DNA from: Pseudomonas nabeulensis
GTDB taxonomy: Bacteria > Pseudomonadota > Gammaproteobacteria > Pseudomonadales > Pseudomonadaceae
Length of the DNA stretch: 64,000 bases
Direction of reading: 5' to 3'
Assembly (NCBI RefSeq): GCF_004682045.1
Contig: NZ_QUZT01000013.1
Location: 1 to 64,000, forward strand
The position numbers were made by a program, and so were the translations under genes. The notes below the pieces were generated by a model. The model was not told the origin of the DNA and did not search any database. It saw nothing but the letters and a program-made list of their open reading frames with translations. This document shows, one piece after another, positions 44,800-53,463 of this stretch (position 1 is its first letter; every line of letters begins with the position of its first letter).

Positions 44800-46335
44800 T
44801 CAGGCGCTGCGGTTGGTAAAGCCGTGCAGGGCTTTCTCGATGCATTGGGCGGTTTTGCCGAAGGCCTGCACGGTGGTTTCCGAGAATGGCCCGCCGCCTT
44901 GGTCGGCTACCATCAGCATCACCACCTTGCCGTTGCAGCTCAGCGAGCGCAGCAGCAGGTGTTCGCCATTGAACAAGCGCCGCAGGATCGGCGGCAGCAA
45001 GGCCGAGAACTGGGCGTGGTTATCAGGGTTGAGGCGCACCTGGGCGGATTTTTCCAGCAGGCGTTGCAGCAATGTGCTGTTGACCACATCCAGGCTCAGG
45101 TTGGCGGCGTCCTTGGGCAGGCCGTCGGCCTGGTGCACGCGCAACGTGCTTTGGGCGCGGTCGGTCATCAGCAACATGACGCGCTGCATACCGCTGGCCA
45201 CCAGGGCTTCCTTGGCGCAGGTGGTCAGGTGCATGGAGTTGGCAAAACGACTCGGCTCTGCCAGCAACTCGGTGCAGCGGTTACGCCACACGGCCAGCGC
45301 TTCGGCGGTGGGCGGTGGCGCCGGGAGCAGGCCGTGATGAATCTTCTGTACGTGCCACGGCCAGATCAGCGACAGCGCAGGGTGCCAGAGGTCGGGCATC
45401 AGCGTGGTGCGGGCGCTGGTGACGGCTTGCTGGTGAACCTGTTGCTGCACTTCCCCCAGGGGTTGTTGCAGGTACAGTGCGGTGAGGTATTGCCAGCGCT
45501 CGGTGTGCGGGCAGGTCCAGGACTCCTGGGCCGACATCGCCAAGCCATTGGCAAGCAGCACGGTATTGGCGGGTTGATTCAGCCAGCGGCGCAGGTTGGG
45601 TTCGGCATCGAGCAATTGCTGATGGCGCAACGGGTCATCTTCACGGGCGATGTGCAACGCCTTGACCAGCAGGCGCTGTTCGTTCAACAACAGGGTATAG
45701 CCTTGGGAAACCCAGATCGGCAGGTGCCAGGTTTCGGTCAGGCCGACGCACAGGTCCAGCAGGCGCACGCCAAACAATTCCTGCTCGACTTCGCGTGCCG
45801 ACTGGCCCTTGTGGATAACCCGCAGTTCCCATTCTTCCAGCAGTTTGGGATACGCCACGGCCATTGGCCACAGCGGCGACAGAAACAGCAGGCTGCCCCA
45901 GTGAATGTCTTGCCACAGTCGCGCGAGGCGGCTGCCGAACAAGCCGTTGGCCTGCTGCGAGGCGTGCTGGCTTACCAGCAACAGTTGGCGCAACGCCACT
46001 GGAATCTCATGGGCAGGCACCGAAGGCAGGCGCGCCAGCAGCTCTTCGGCGCGCTTGAGACCCAGGCGGTTAAGCGCCACTTCGAGGTTTTCCGCAGGCT
46101 CCGCGAAACTGCCTTGAGTGTGGCTGTTGGCCTCACGCATCACGCTGAGCACCAGCGCCGGGCTGTTTTGCATCAGCTCGGCGATGTCTCGCAGGGAACT
46201 GCGGTTATCGCGGATGGCCTTGCTTACGCGGTCGTGGCTGGCCTGGGGGACGGGCAGGCGCACATCGTCCAGGCGCTTGATCCAAGCGGCGAGAGAATTG
46301 GGTTTTGCAGTTGGGACTGTCGTTTCATTAGCCAT
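44800..46335 (-). CDS. HDOD-domain protein
   Basis: A protein of about 511 residues. The HDOD domain lies at about 30-230: LPVPQASHDRVSKAIRDN, DIAELMQNSPALVLSVMREAN, then EVALNRLGLKRAEELLARLPSV. HDOD domains are catalytically dead HD relatives used as signalling scaffolds. The C-terminal third looks GAF-like (VMLLMTDRAQSTLRVHQADGLP, LLLRSLSCNGKVVMLMVADQGGG). The adjacent, divergent motAB genes make a role in motility or c-di-GMP behaviour possible, but this is inference. ATG 46335 (MANETT) is chosen; an in-frame GTG at 46368 would add 11 residues. Confidence 0.85.
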   Translation of the reverse strand: MANETTVPTAKPNSLAAWIKRLDDVRLPVPQASHDRVSKAIRDNRSSLRDIAELMQNSPALVLSVMREANSHTQGSFAEPAENLEVALNRLGLKRAEELLARLPSVPAHEIPVALRQLLLVSQHASQQANGLFGSRLARLWQDIHWGSLLFLSPLWPMAVAYPKLLEEWELRVIHKGQSAREVEQELFGVRLLDLCVGLTETWHLPIWVSQGYTLLLNEQRLLVKALHIAREDDPLRHQQLLDAEPNLRRWLNQPANTVLLANGLAMSAQESWTCPHTERWQYLTALYLQQPLGEVQQQVHQQAVTSARTTLMPDLWHPALSLIWPWHVQKIHHGLLPAPPPTAEALAVWRNRCTELLAEPSRFANSMHLTTCAKEALVASGMQRVMLLMTDRAQSTLRVHQADGLPKDAANLSLDVVNSTLLQRLLEKSAQVRLNPDNHAQFSALLPPILRRLFNGEHLLLRSLSCNGKVVMLMVADQGGGPFSETTVQAFGKTAQCIEKALHGFTNRSA

Positions 46336-46502
46336 GGTAGGGGCGCGATCATCACTTATGGTCAACACGCCCGGAGCGGGCCGAACTGGCTTTTCGCCTT
46401 AACGGGCTATAGTCTGGCGCAGTTTTGCCGATAAGTAGAACAAGAGTTTTTCAGTTCCTCCAAATATGTCCATGAACCCGACGGCGCAAGTACTCATCTC
46501 CT

Positions 46503-47354
46503 ATGGCTAAAATTATCGGCATCATCGTCGTCTTCGCAAGCGTGCTCGGTGGGTACGTCCTGTCCCACGGTAAAATTGCTGCGCTGATCCAGCCTTTCGA
46601 GGTGATGATCATTGGGGGGGCGGCACTGGGTGCATTCCTGCAAGCGAACCCCGGCTACATGACCATGCACGTGATCAAGAAATCGCTGGGCATGTTCGGT
46701 TCGCGTTTCACCCACACCTTCTATCTTGAGGTGCTGGGGCTGGTCTACGAGATCCTCAACAAGAGCCGCCGCGAAGGCATGATGGCCATCGAGGCCGATA
46801 TCGAAGACGCCGCCGCCAGCCCGATTTTCGCCAAGTACCCGGCCGTGCTCAAAGATGAGCGCATGACCGCCTACATCTGTGACTACCTGCGCATCATGTC
46901 CTCCGGCAACATGGCTCCCCATGAGCTGGAAGGCCTGTTCGACATGGAATTGTTCAGCCTTAAGGAAGAGCTGGAGCACCCGTCCCACGCCGTGACCGGC
47001 ATCGCCGACGGCATGCCTGGTTTCGGTATCGTCGCGGCGGTACTCGGTATCGTGGTAACCATGGCTTCCCTGGGTGAAGGCGACCAGGCGGCCATCGGCA
47101 TGCACGTGGGTGCGGCACTGGTAGGTACCTTCTTCGGTATTCTCGCAGCCTACGGCTTCTTCGGCCCGCTGGCCACCTCCCTGGCCCATGACGCCAAGGA
47201 AGAAATCAACCTGTACGAATCGATCAAGGCCAGCCTGGTAGCCTCCGCTTCCGGCATGCCGCCATCGCTGGCGGTGGAGTTCGGGCGCAAGGTGCTGTAC
47301 CCGAAACATCGCCCAAGCTTCGCCGAGCTGGAACAAGCGGTTCGCGGTCGCTAA
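46503..47354 (+). CDS. motA: Flagellar stator protein MotA
   Basis: A 283-residue stator subunit. Four membrane spans are visible: MAKIIGIIVVFASVLGGYVL, VMIIGGAALGAFLQAN, and later PGFGIVAAVLGIVVTMASLG and ALVGTFFGILAAYGFFGPLA. The cytoplasmic loop between spans 2 and 3 carries the charged residues that contact FliG. Together with MotB it conducts ions to turn the flagellar rotor. The start is ATG 46503, 3 bases separate it from motB, and it is the MotAB, not MotCD, type by size. Confidence 0.96.
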   Translation: MAKIIGIIVVFASVLGGYVLSHGKIAALIQPFEVMIIGGAALGAFLQANPGYMTMHVIKKSLGMFGSRFTHTFYLEVLGLVYEILNKSRREGMMAIEADIEDAAASPIFAKYPAVLKDERMTAYICDYLRIMSSGNMAPHELEGLFDMELFSLKEELEHPSHAVTGIADGMPGFGIVAAVLGIVVTMASLGEGDQAAIGMHVGAALVGTFFGILAAYGFFGPLATSLAHDAKEEINLYESIKASLVASASGMPPSLAVEFGRKVLYPKHRPSFAELEQAVRGR

Positions 47355-47357
47355 GCC

Positions 47358-48374
47358 ATGGAAAACAACCAGCCGATAATCATCAAGCGCGTCAAGCGCT
47401 TCGCTGCGGGGCACCACGGTGGCGCCTGGAAAATCGCCTTCGCCGACTTTGCGACGGCGATGATGGCGTTCTTCCTGGTGCTGTGGCTGATGTCCACCGC
47501 CACGCCGGAACAGAAGATCGCCATCGCCGGTTACTTCAAAGACCCGATTGGCTTCTCGGAAAGCGGCACGCCCTTCGTGATCGACCTGGGCGGCTCGCCG
47601 CAGTTGGCGCCTGAACGCACCATCAACCCGGAAATCAAGACCGAAGCGCCGCAGGAAAATATCCCGATCGAGCGTGACACCGTCGAAGCCATGGCCGAAC
47701 AGGTCGAGCAGGAGCGCCTTGAGTTGCTGCTGCAAGAGCTGCAAACCAAGGTCGAGGAAAACCCGCAACTGCTGAAATTCAAGGACCAGATTTCGTTTGA
47801 AATCACCCCTGAAGGCTTGCGCATCCAGATTACCGACGCCGCCAACCGGCCGATGTTCGACTCCGGCAGTGCCCGCTTGAAACCGTACTTCGAAGACATC
47901 CTGCTGGCCATGGCCGACACCATCAAGGCGGTGCCGAACAAGATCAGCATCAGTGGTCACACCGACGCCAAGCCGTACGCGGGCCAAGGCGACTTCGGCA
48001 ACTGGGAACTCTCGGCCAACCGCGCCAACGCCGCACGCCGTGCACTGGTCGCGGGCAGCTATCCCGACCCGCAAGTGGCACGGGTGGTGGGTTTTGCGTC
48101 CTCGCAGCTGTTTGATCCACAGGACCCGTTCAACCCGGTCAACCGCCGCATTGATATCGTGGTACTGACCAAAAAGGCCCAACGCGCGATTGAAGGTGAT
48201 CATCCGCAACCGGAGCCGACCCCAGGAGCGGGTGCGCCAGGCGAAGTGCCGGCTGATCCGAACGCCATTCCGCCGGGGCAGGAGCCATTGCCGGCCCATG
48301 AACTGCGGCAGAAGCTGAACCTGTTTGATGATGGTGGGGTGAAAGATCCTACGGCGCCCAAGACGGGCTCGTAA
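47358..48374 (+). CDS. motB: Flagellar stator protein MotB
   Basis: A 338-residue stator subunit. One N-terminal membrane span (FADFATAMMAFFLVLWLMS) holds the proton-binding Asp30. The periplasmic OmpA-like peptidoglycan-binding domain includes ISISGHTDAKPYAG and NWELSANRANAARRAL. A proline-rich C-terminal tail from about residue 275 (PQPEPTPGAGAPGEVP) is probably disordered. It forms the stator with MotA, whose gene ends four bases upstream, and is followed by an intrinsic terminator. Confidence 0.96.
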   Translation: MENNQPIIIKRVKRFAAGHHGGAWKIAFADFATAMMAFFLVLWLMSTATPEQKIAIAGYFKDPIGFSESGTPFVIDLGGSPQLAPERTINPEIKTEAPQENIPIERDTVEAMAEQVEQERLELLLQELQTKVEENPQLLKFKDQISFEITPEGLRIQITDAANRPMFDSGSARLKPYFEDILLAMADTIKAVPNKISISGHTDAKPYAGQGDFGNWELSANRANAARRALVAGSYPDPQVARVVGFASSQLFDPQDPFNPVNRRIDIVVLTKKAQRAIEGDHPQPEPTPGAGAPGEVPADPNAIPPGQEPLPAHELRQKLNLFDDGGVKDPTAPKTGS

Positions 48375-48385
48375 GCTCATACAAC

Positions 48386-48411
48386 AAGGCCGCGATGATC
48401 GCGGCTTTTTT
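48386..48411 (+). terminator. Rho-independent terminator of motAB
   Basis: GGCCGCGA-TGA-TCGCGGC-like stem followed by TTTTTT, 12 bases after the motB stop. Confidence 0.88.
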
Positions 48412-48431
48412 GTGTATGTGCGTGAACTTTC

Positions 48432-48525
48432 TGTGGCGAGGGAGCTTGCTCCCGCTGGACTGCGAAGCAGTCCCCAGCTTTTTAGGGGCGCTGCGCACCC
48501 CAGCGGGAGCAAGCTCCCTCGCCAC
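48432..48525. repeat. REPIN, GCGAGGGAGC family
   Basis: Inverted pair of TGTGGCGAGGGAGCTTGCTC arms with GCGCAGC-type inner sequence, between the convergent motB and rsgA genes. Confidence 0.9.
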
Positions 48526-48530
48526 AAGGG

Positions 48531-49562
48531 TCAGTAAGTGCTTTCAGGAAGACTCGCAATAATCGACCGATAGCTGTTCATTCGCTGTTGCTGCACGCGC
48601 CCATCCTCAAGCGCCTTGAGCAACGCACATCCCGGTTCGCGGTCGTGTTTGCAGTCGCGGAAGCGGCAGGTGCCGATCAGGTCGTTGAACTCGATAAAGC
48701 CCGCCTCCACATCGCTGCGGCTGACGTGGCCGAGGCCGAATTCACGAATACCGGGGGAGTCGATCAGTTCACCGCCGCCAGGGAAGTGGAACAACCGTGC
48801 GGTGGTGGTGGTGTGGGTGCCCTGGCCGGACAGTTCCGACAACGGGCCCACACGGGTCTCGACTTCCGGCAGCAGGCTGTTGACCAGCGAGGACTTGCCC
48901 ACGCCGGACTGGCCGACAAACACACTGATGCGCCCGTCCAACTGCTGTTGCAGCTGTTCCATGCCATTGCCGTGGTGGGCCGACACTTCCAGCACCGGGT
49001 AACCCAAGGTGCGGTACACCGCCAGCAACGCGTTGAGCGCCGGGGCGTTTTGCTCATCGATCAAGTCGAATTTGTTCAGCAGCAACAGCGGGCGAATGCC
49101 GGCGTGTTCGGCCGCCACCAGGTAGCGGTCGATCAGGTTGGCATGGGGTTCGGGCAGTGGCGCGAACACGATCACGATCATGTCGACGTTGGCCGCGACA
49201 GGCTTGAGCTGGCCGCGGCTGTCGGGGCGACGCAGTTCCGTGGTGCGCGGCAACTGGGCGACGATCACGCCGATGCCCTGGTTACCCGCACGCCAGACCA
49301 CTTTGTCGCCGGTGACCAGCGCGGGCAGGTTGGCGCGCAAATGGCAGCGGAACACTTGGCCAGCCAGTTCGCCTTCGAGCGCCTCGACTTCGACCTGTAC
49401 GCCAAAGTGCGCGATCACCAGACCCGTTTGTTCGGGGCCCAGGTCGCCGCCCTCAAGCGCTTCCACGGCGGAGGATTCACGTTTGGCGGCGCGCGCTGCG
49501 CGTTCACCTTGAATCTTTTCGATGCGCCAGTTTTGGCGACGATTGAGCTGGCGTTTGGCCAT
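48531..49562 (-). CDS. rsgA: Small ribosomal subunit GTPase RsgA
   Basis: A 343-residue circularly permuted GTPase that checks late 30S maturation. There is an N-terminal OB fold, then NKFD (G4) ahead of [10 protein letters not shown] (G1) and DSPGIREFG (G3), the order diagnostic of the YjeQ family. The C-terminal zinc-binding segment has CRFRDCKH and GCALL. ATG 49562 ([10 protein letters not shown]) is chosen over eight extra codons upstream. It is divergent from orn, a conserved pairing. Confidence 0.96.
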   Translation of the reverse strand: MAKRQLNRRQNWRIEKIQGERAARAAKRESSAVEALEGGDLGPEQTGLVIAHFGVQVEVEALEGELAGQVFRCHLRANLPALVTGDKVVWRAGNQGIGVIVAQLPRTTELRRPDSRGQLKPVAANVDMIVIVFAPLPEPHANLIDRYLVAAEHAGIRPLLLLNKFDLIDEQNAPALNALLAVYRTLGYPVLEVSAHHGNGMEQLQQQLDGRISVFVGQSGVGKSSLVNSLLPEVETRVGPLSELSGQGTHTTTTARLFHFPGGGELIDSPGIREFGLGHVSRSDVEAGFIEFNDLIGTCRFRDCKHDREPGCALLKALEDGRVQQQRMNSYRSIIASLPESTY

Positions 49563-49670
49563 TGGTGTTCCGTGTCGATAATGCAAAGGTTAGGTAAAAC
49601 GGTCGCGAGTCTAGCACGGCGTCGCCTGCTAAACTGCGCGGCAAAGCCCAGGTGCCTAGAGAATCAAACC

Positions 49671-50213
49671 ATGCAAAACCCACAGAACCTGATTTGGATC
49701 GATCTGGAAATGACCGGTCTGAACCCTGACACCGACGTCATCATCGAGATGGCCACCATTGTCACCGACAGCAACCTCAATACCTTGGCCGAAGGTCCGG
49801 TGATCGCCATCCACCACAGCGACGCCGTGCTCGCCACCATGGACGAGTGGAACACTCGCACCCACGGCAACTCCGGCCTGACCCAGCGCGTGCGTGACAG
49901 CCGTATCAGCATGGCCGAAGCGGAAGCCGAGACCATCGCCTTTTTGGAAAAGTGGGTGCCGAAGGGCAAGTCGCCGATCTGCGGTAACAGCATTTGCCAG
50001 GATCGCCGTTTTCTCTATACCCATATGAAAGGGCTGGAGAGCTACTTCCATTACCGCAATCTGGATGTGTCCACTTTGAAAGAGCTGGCCGCGCGTTGGG
50101 CGCCGGAAGTCAAAGATAGCTTCCATAAAGGCAGCACGCATTTGGCGTTGGATGATATTCGTGAGTCGATTGCCGAGTTGCAGCATTACCGGAAACATTT
50201 CATCAAGGCTTGA
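49671..50213 (+). CDS. orn: Oligoribonuclease Orn
   Basis: A 180-residue DEDDh exonuclease that degrades the last 2-5 nucleotides of RNA and the c-di-GMP product pGpG. Motifs: [14 protein letters not shown] (DxE), the internal NSICQDRRF, and [11 protein letters not shown] with the final catalytic Asp. ATG 49671 is the family start, although the frame stays open back to 48588 because it runs antisense to rsgA. It is full length. Confidence 0.97.
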   Translation: MQNPQNLIWIDLEMTGLNPDTDVIIEMATIVTDSNLNTLAEGPVIAIHHSDAVLATMDEWNTRTHGNSGLTQRVRDSRISMAEAEAETIAFLEKWVPKGKSPICGNSICQDRRFLYTHMKGLESYFHYRNLDVSTLKELAARWAPEVKDSFHKGSTHLALDDIRESIAELQHYRKHFIKA

Positions 50214-50236
50214 TTGAGTGGCGCCTGGTCTGACGC

Positions 50237-50302
50237 CATCGGGGGCAAGCCCCCTCCCACATTTGGAATGCGGTCAAATGTGGGAGCTGGCTTGCCTGCG
50301 AT
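50237..50302. repeat. Mosaic REP pair
   Basis: A GGGGGCAAGCCCCCTCCCACA arm followed about 18 bases later by TGTGGGAGCTGGCTTGCCTG, a different REP variant, in inverted orientation. The two arms are not mutually complementary along their full length. The surrounding gap (50214-50390) holds nothing else recognised. Confidence 0.75.
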
Positions 50303-50390
50303 GAGGGCCGCACGGTCTTTCGCCAAGCGCCCCCTTTTGGTGCCCCCGCCAAATGATTAGACTGCCGGCCTAATCGCAAGGATCGCCCCC

Positions 50391-51005
50391 ATGCTGCTGA
50401 TGCTCTATCTCATCGCCATCACCGCCGAAGCCATGACGGGCGCGCTGTCCGCCGGGCGGCGCGGCATGGACTGGTTTGGCGTCGTGCTGATCGCCTGTGT
50501 AACGGCGCTGGGCGGCGGTTCGGTACGCGATGTGCTGCTGGGGCATTACCCGCTGACGTGGGTCAAGCACCCGGAATACCTGGTGCTGACCTCGGTCGCG
50601 GCGCTGATCACAATCTTTATCGCCCCGTTGATGCGCCGCCTGCGTTCGCTGTTCCTGGCGCTGGACGCGCTGGGCCTGGTGGCCTTCACCCTGATCGGCT
50701 GCATGACCGCGCTGGAAATGGGCCACGGCATGTTGGTGGCCTCGGTCAGCGGCGTGATCACCGGCGTATTCGGCGGCATCCTGCGGGATATCTTCTGTAA
50801 CGACATCCCACTGATCTTCCGCCGCGAGCTGTACGCCAGCGTGTCGTTCCTCGCCGCCTGGTTCTACATGTTGTGCCTTTATCTTGAGCTGCCCAGTGAG
50901 CAATCGATCCTGCTGACCTTGTTCAGCGGCTTTCTATTACGCCTGCTGGCGATCCGCTTTCGCTGGGAAATGCCCAAGTTCGTCTACAACGACGACGTGC
51001 ATTAA
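50391..51005 (+). CDS. TRIC-family (YadS/UPF0126) cation channel protein
   Basis: A 204-residue inner-membrane protein with about seven hydrophobic helices arranged as two repeats. Each repeat holds the family glycine motif: GGGSVRDVLLG and GVFGGILRDIF. Prokaryotic TRIC proteins are trimeric monovalent cation channels; a role in amino-acid or ion homeostasis is inferred for the family. Its TAA stop overlaps the stop of convergent queG by two bases. Confidence 0.9.
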   Translation: MLLMLYLIAITAEAMTGALSAGRRGMDWFGVVLIACVTALGGGSVRDVLLGHYPLTWVKHPEYLVLTSVAALITIFIAPLMRRLRSLFLALDALGLVAFTLIGCMTALEMGHGMLVASVSGVITGVFGGILRDIFCNDIPLIFRRELYASVSFLAAWFYMLCLYLELPSEQSILLTLFSGFLLRLLAIRFRWEMPKFVYNDDVH

Positions 51006-52066
51006 CGGGTGGCGTGCTGGTTCAGCGCCCATTCCACATGCTCGCGTACCAGCTCCGAAGGATAATCCCGGCGCGCTTTCAAGGCTTCCAGCACTGGAAT
51101 GCTCGACGGTGCGTTGCCCAGGCCCACCGCCAGGTTGCGCAGCCAACGCTCATAACCGGCACGGCGCAGGGGCGAGCCCTCGGTGCTGCTGAGGAACTTG
51201 TCCTCGTCCCACATAAATAATTCGGCCAGCTCGGCGTTATCCAGGTTGTGCCGTGGCTTGAAATCGCTTTCGCCGGTCGAACGGGCGAAACGATTCCACG
51301 GGCACACGATCTGACAGTCATCGCAGCCGAACACGCGGTTGCCGATCAACGGGCGCAAGTCCTCGGGAATCGCGTTCTTGAGTTCGATGGTCAGGTAGGA
51401 AATACAGCGCCGCGCATCCAGCACATAAGGGCCGACAAAGGCATTGGTGGGGCAGATGTCCAGGCAGGCGGTACAGCGACCGCAGTGTTCGGTGCTGTGA
51501 GGGTCATCCACCGGTAGCGGCAGGTCGACAAACAACTCGCTCAAGAAAAAGTAACTGCCGGCCTTGCGATTGAGTACCAGGGTGTTCTTGCCGATCCAGC
51601 CCAGGCCGGCCTTTTCGGCGATGGCTTTCTCCAGTACGGGCGCGCTGTCGACAAAGGCGCGGAAGCCAAACGGCCCGATCTGCGCCTGGATGCGGTCGGC
51701 CAGTTGCTGTACGCGTTTGCGGATGAGTTTGTGGTAGTCGCGGCCCAGCGCGTAGCGGGAGATATAGGCCTTCTCCGGTTTGGCCAACAATTGAGCCATT
51801 TGTGTGTCCCCCGGCAGGTAATCCATGCGCAGCGAGACCACGCGCAAGGTGCCGGGCACCAGTTCATCCGGGTGCGAGCGTTTGCTGCCGTGGGCGCCCA
51901 TGTACTCCATCTCGCCGTGGTAACCCGCGTCGAGCCAGCGTTGCAGGTGCTGTTCATGCTCGCCCAGGTCCAGGCCGCTGATGCCGACTTGTTGGAAGCC
52001 CAGTTCGCGACCCCAGTCTTTGATCGATTGGGCGAGGGCGGGCAGATCGGAGGTGATGGCAGACAT
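51002..52066 (-). CDS. queG: Epoxyqueuosine reductase QueG
   Basis: A 354-residue cobalamin- and iron-sulfur-dependent enzyme that reduces epoxyqueuosine to queuosine in tRNA. Two 4Fe-4S clusters are seen: CGRCTACLDICPTNA near the middle and CDDCQIVCPWN later. The cobalamin domain lies before them (ISRYALGRDYHKLIRKRVQQL), with a HEAT-like C-terminus. ATG 52066 is the family start; the frame is open for a further 178 codons antisense to nnrD. It is divergent from nnrD. Confidence 0.95.
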   Translation of the reverse strand: MSAITSDLPALAQSIKDWGRELGFQQVGISGLDLGEHEQHLQRWLDAGYHGEMEYMGAHGSKRSHPDELVPGTLRVVSLRMDYLPGDTQMAQLLAKPEKAYISRYALGRDYHKLIRKRVQQLADRIQAQIGPFGFRAFVDSAPVLEKAIAEKAGLGWIGKNTLVLNRKAGSYFFLSELFVDLPLPVDDPHSTEHCGRCTACLDICPTNAFVGPYVLDARRCISYLTIELKNAIPEDLRPLIGNRVFGCDDCQIVCPWNRFARSTGESDFKPRHNLDNAELAELFMWDEDKFLSSTEGSPLRRAGYERWLRNLAVGLGNAPSSIPVLEALKARRDYPSELVREHVEWALNQHATR

Positions 52067-52129
52067 GAGACAAGGGAAACCGCAGGTTAGATGCGTATAA
52101 TTCTGCCAGACATCGGAGCTTGAAGACGC

Positions 52130-52990
52130 ATGCCGCAGACAAAACACGAAATAACCGACGTTCAGCCGCTGGTGCATGGCGATTTGCCGCAACTGGCTGC
52201 CCGTTCCCCGGACGCCCACAAAGGCCAGTTTGGCCACCTGCTGGTCATTGGCGGTGATCGCGGCTTTGGCGGCGCCGCGCTGCTGAGCGCCGAAAGCGCC
52301 TTGCGCAGTGGCGCCGGCATGGTTTCCCTGGCGACGCGCCTGGAGCATGTCCCCGCTGCGTTGGCGCGCTTGCCGGAGGTCATGACGCTGGGCGTGAGTT
52401 CTGCCAACCAATTGATGGCGTTGCTGGAAAAGATCTCGGTGATCGTCATCGGTCCGGGTCTGGGGGAAGCCTCCTGGGGTAAAAGCCTGTTGTCCGTTGC
52501 CGCCAACGCGAAACTGCCGCAAGTGTGGGACGCTGACGCGCTGAATCAATTGTCCAAAGGCGGTATCAGCCTGCCTGCCAACTCGGTGATCACCCCTCAT
52601 CCTGGCGAAGCCGCCCGTTTACTGGGCCTCTCGACAGCCGAGGTTCAGGCCGATCGCCTTAATGTGGCGCGCGCGTTGAGCCAGAAATTCAATGCAGTGG
52701 CTATTCTCAAGGGTGCTGGCAGTTTGATCGCCAGCCCGGACGGACGTGTTTCGCGATGCGACCAGGGCCATCCGGCGATGGCAACGGCAGGTTTGGGCGA
52801 TGTCCTCGCCGGCTTGGTGGGCGCGTTGCTGGCCCAGGGCATGTCGGCCTATGAGGCCAGTTGCCTGGCCGTGTGGTTGCACGCCACGGCGGGGGATCGC
52901 CAGGGCAGCTTTGGTCGCGGGCTGGCGGCCAGTGACCTGATACCCGCCATTCGTCAATTATTAGAGGAACAGTCGCCGTGCCTGAAGTAA
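52130..52990 (+). CDS. nnrD: ADP-dependent NAD(P)H-hydrate dehydratase
   Basis: A 286-residue repair enzyme that restores NAD(P)H from its hydrated form using ADP. It has the ribokinase-like fold with HKGQFGHLLVIGGDRGFGGAALLSAESAL at about 31-59, VIGPGLGE, ITPHPGEAARLLG, and the catalytic AGLGDVLAGLVGALLAQG. The YjeF N-terminal epimerase domain present in many bifunctional Nnr proteins is absent here, so the epimerase must be encoded elsewhere or lacking. It overlaps tsaE by 13 bases. Confidence 0.92.
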   Translation: MPQTKHEITDVQPLVHGDLPQLAARSPDAHKGQFGHLLVIGGDRGFGGAALLSAESALRSGAGMVSLATRLEHVPAALARLPEVMTLGVSSANQLMALLEKISVIVIGPGLGEASWGKSLLSVAANAKLPQVWDADALNQLSKGGISLPANSVITPHPGEAARLLGLSTAEVQADRLNVARALSQKFNAVAILKGAGSLIASPDGRVSRCDQGHPAMATAGLGDVLAGLVGALLAQGMSAYEASCLAVWLHATAGDRQGSFGRGLAASDLIPAIRQLLEEQSPCLK

Positions 52991-53448
52991 TCCTGTTGTT
53001 GGCCGATGAAGAAGCCATGGTTGCATTCGGGCACCGCATCGCCCAGGTCACGGCCGGGGCGGGGCTGATCTTTTTAGAAGGTGACCTGGGGGCGGGCAAG
53101 ACCACCTTGTCGCGGGGGATTATTCGCGGCCTCGGTCATACCGGGGCGGTAAAAAGCCCGACGTTCACTCTGGTAGAGCCCTACGAGATCGGCGGCGTTC
53201 GCGCCTTTCACTTTGACCTCTATCGTCTGGTGGACCCTGAGGAACTCGAGTACATGGGCATCCGGGATTACTTCGAAGACGATGCGTTGTGCCTGATCGA
53301 GTGGCCAGATAAAGGCACGGGCTTTTTGCCAAAGCCGGACCTGACCATTACCATTACGCCGCATGACCCTGGACGTCAGCTGAAGTTGTTGCCCCAGAGC
53401 GCGCGCGGCCAGTCGTGGTGCGCCGCTTTGGCATTGGAATTCAAATAA
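52978..53448 (+). CDS. tsaE: tRNA t6A ATPase TsaE
   Basis: A 156-residue P-loop ATPase that supports the TsaB-TsaD complex in N6-threonylcarbamoyladenosine formation. Walker A is GDLGAGKTTLSRGI at about 35-48; later GAVKSPTFTLVEPYE and the aromatic/acidic FHFDLYRLVDPEELEYMGI are typical. The start is GTG 52978 inside the end of nnrD. The order nnrD-tsaE-amiB-mutL-miaA-hfq-hflX is strongly conserved in gamma-proteobacteria. Confidence 0.96.
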   Translation: MPEVILLLADEEAMVAFGHRIAQVTAGAGLIFLEGDLGAGKTTLSRGIIRGLGHTGAVKSPTFTLVEPYEIGGVRAFHFDLYRLVDPEELEYMGIRDYFEDDALCLIEWPDKGTGFLPKPDLTITITPHDPGRQLKLLPQSARGQSWCAALALEFK

Positions 53449-53463
53449 TTGGTGGGGTTAGGT

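Noticed and set aside
48588..49670. Long N-terminal extension of the orn frame
   Set aside because: The extension is antisense to rsgA and looks unlike any oligoribonuclease; ATG 49671 gives the exact family length.
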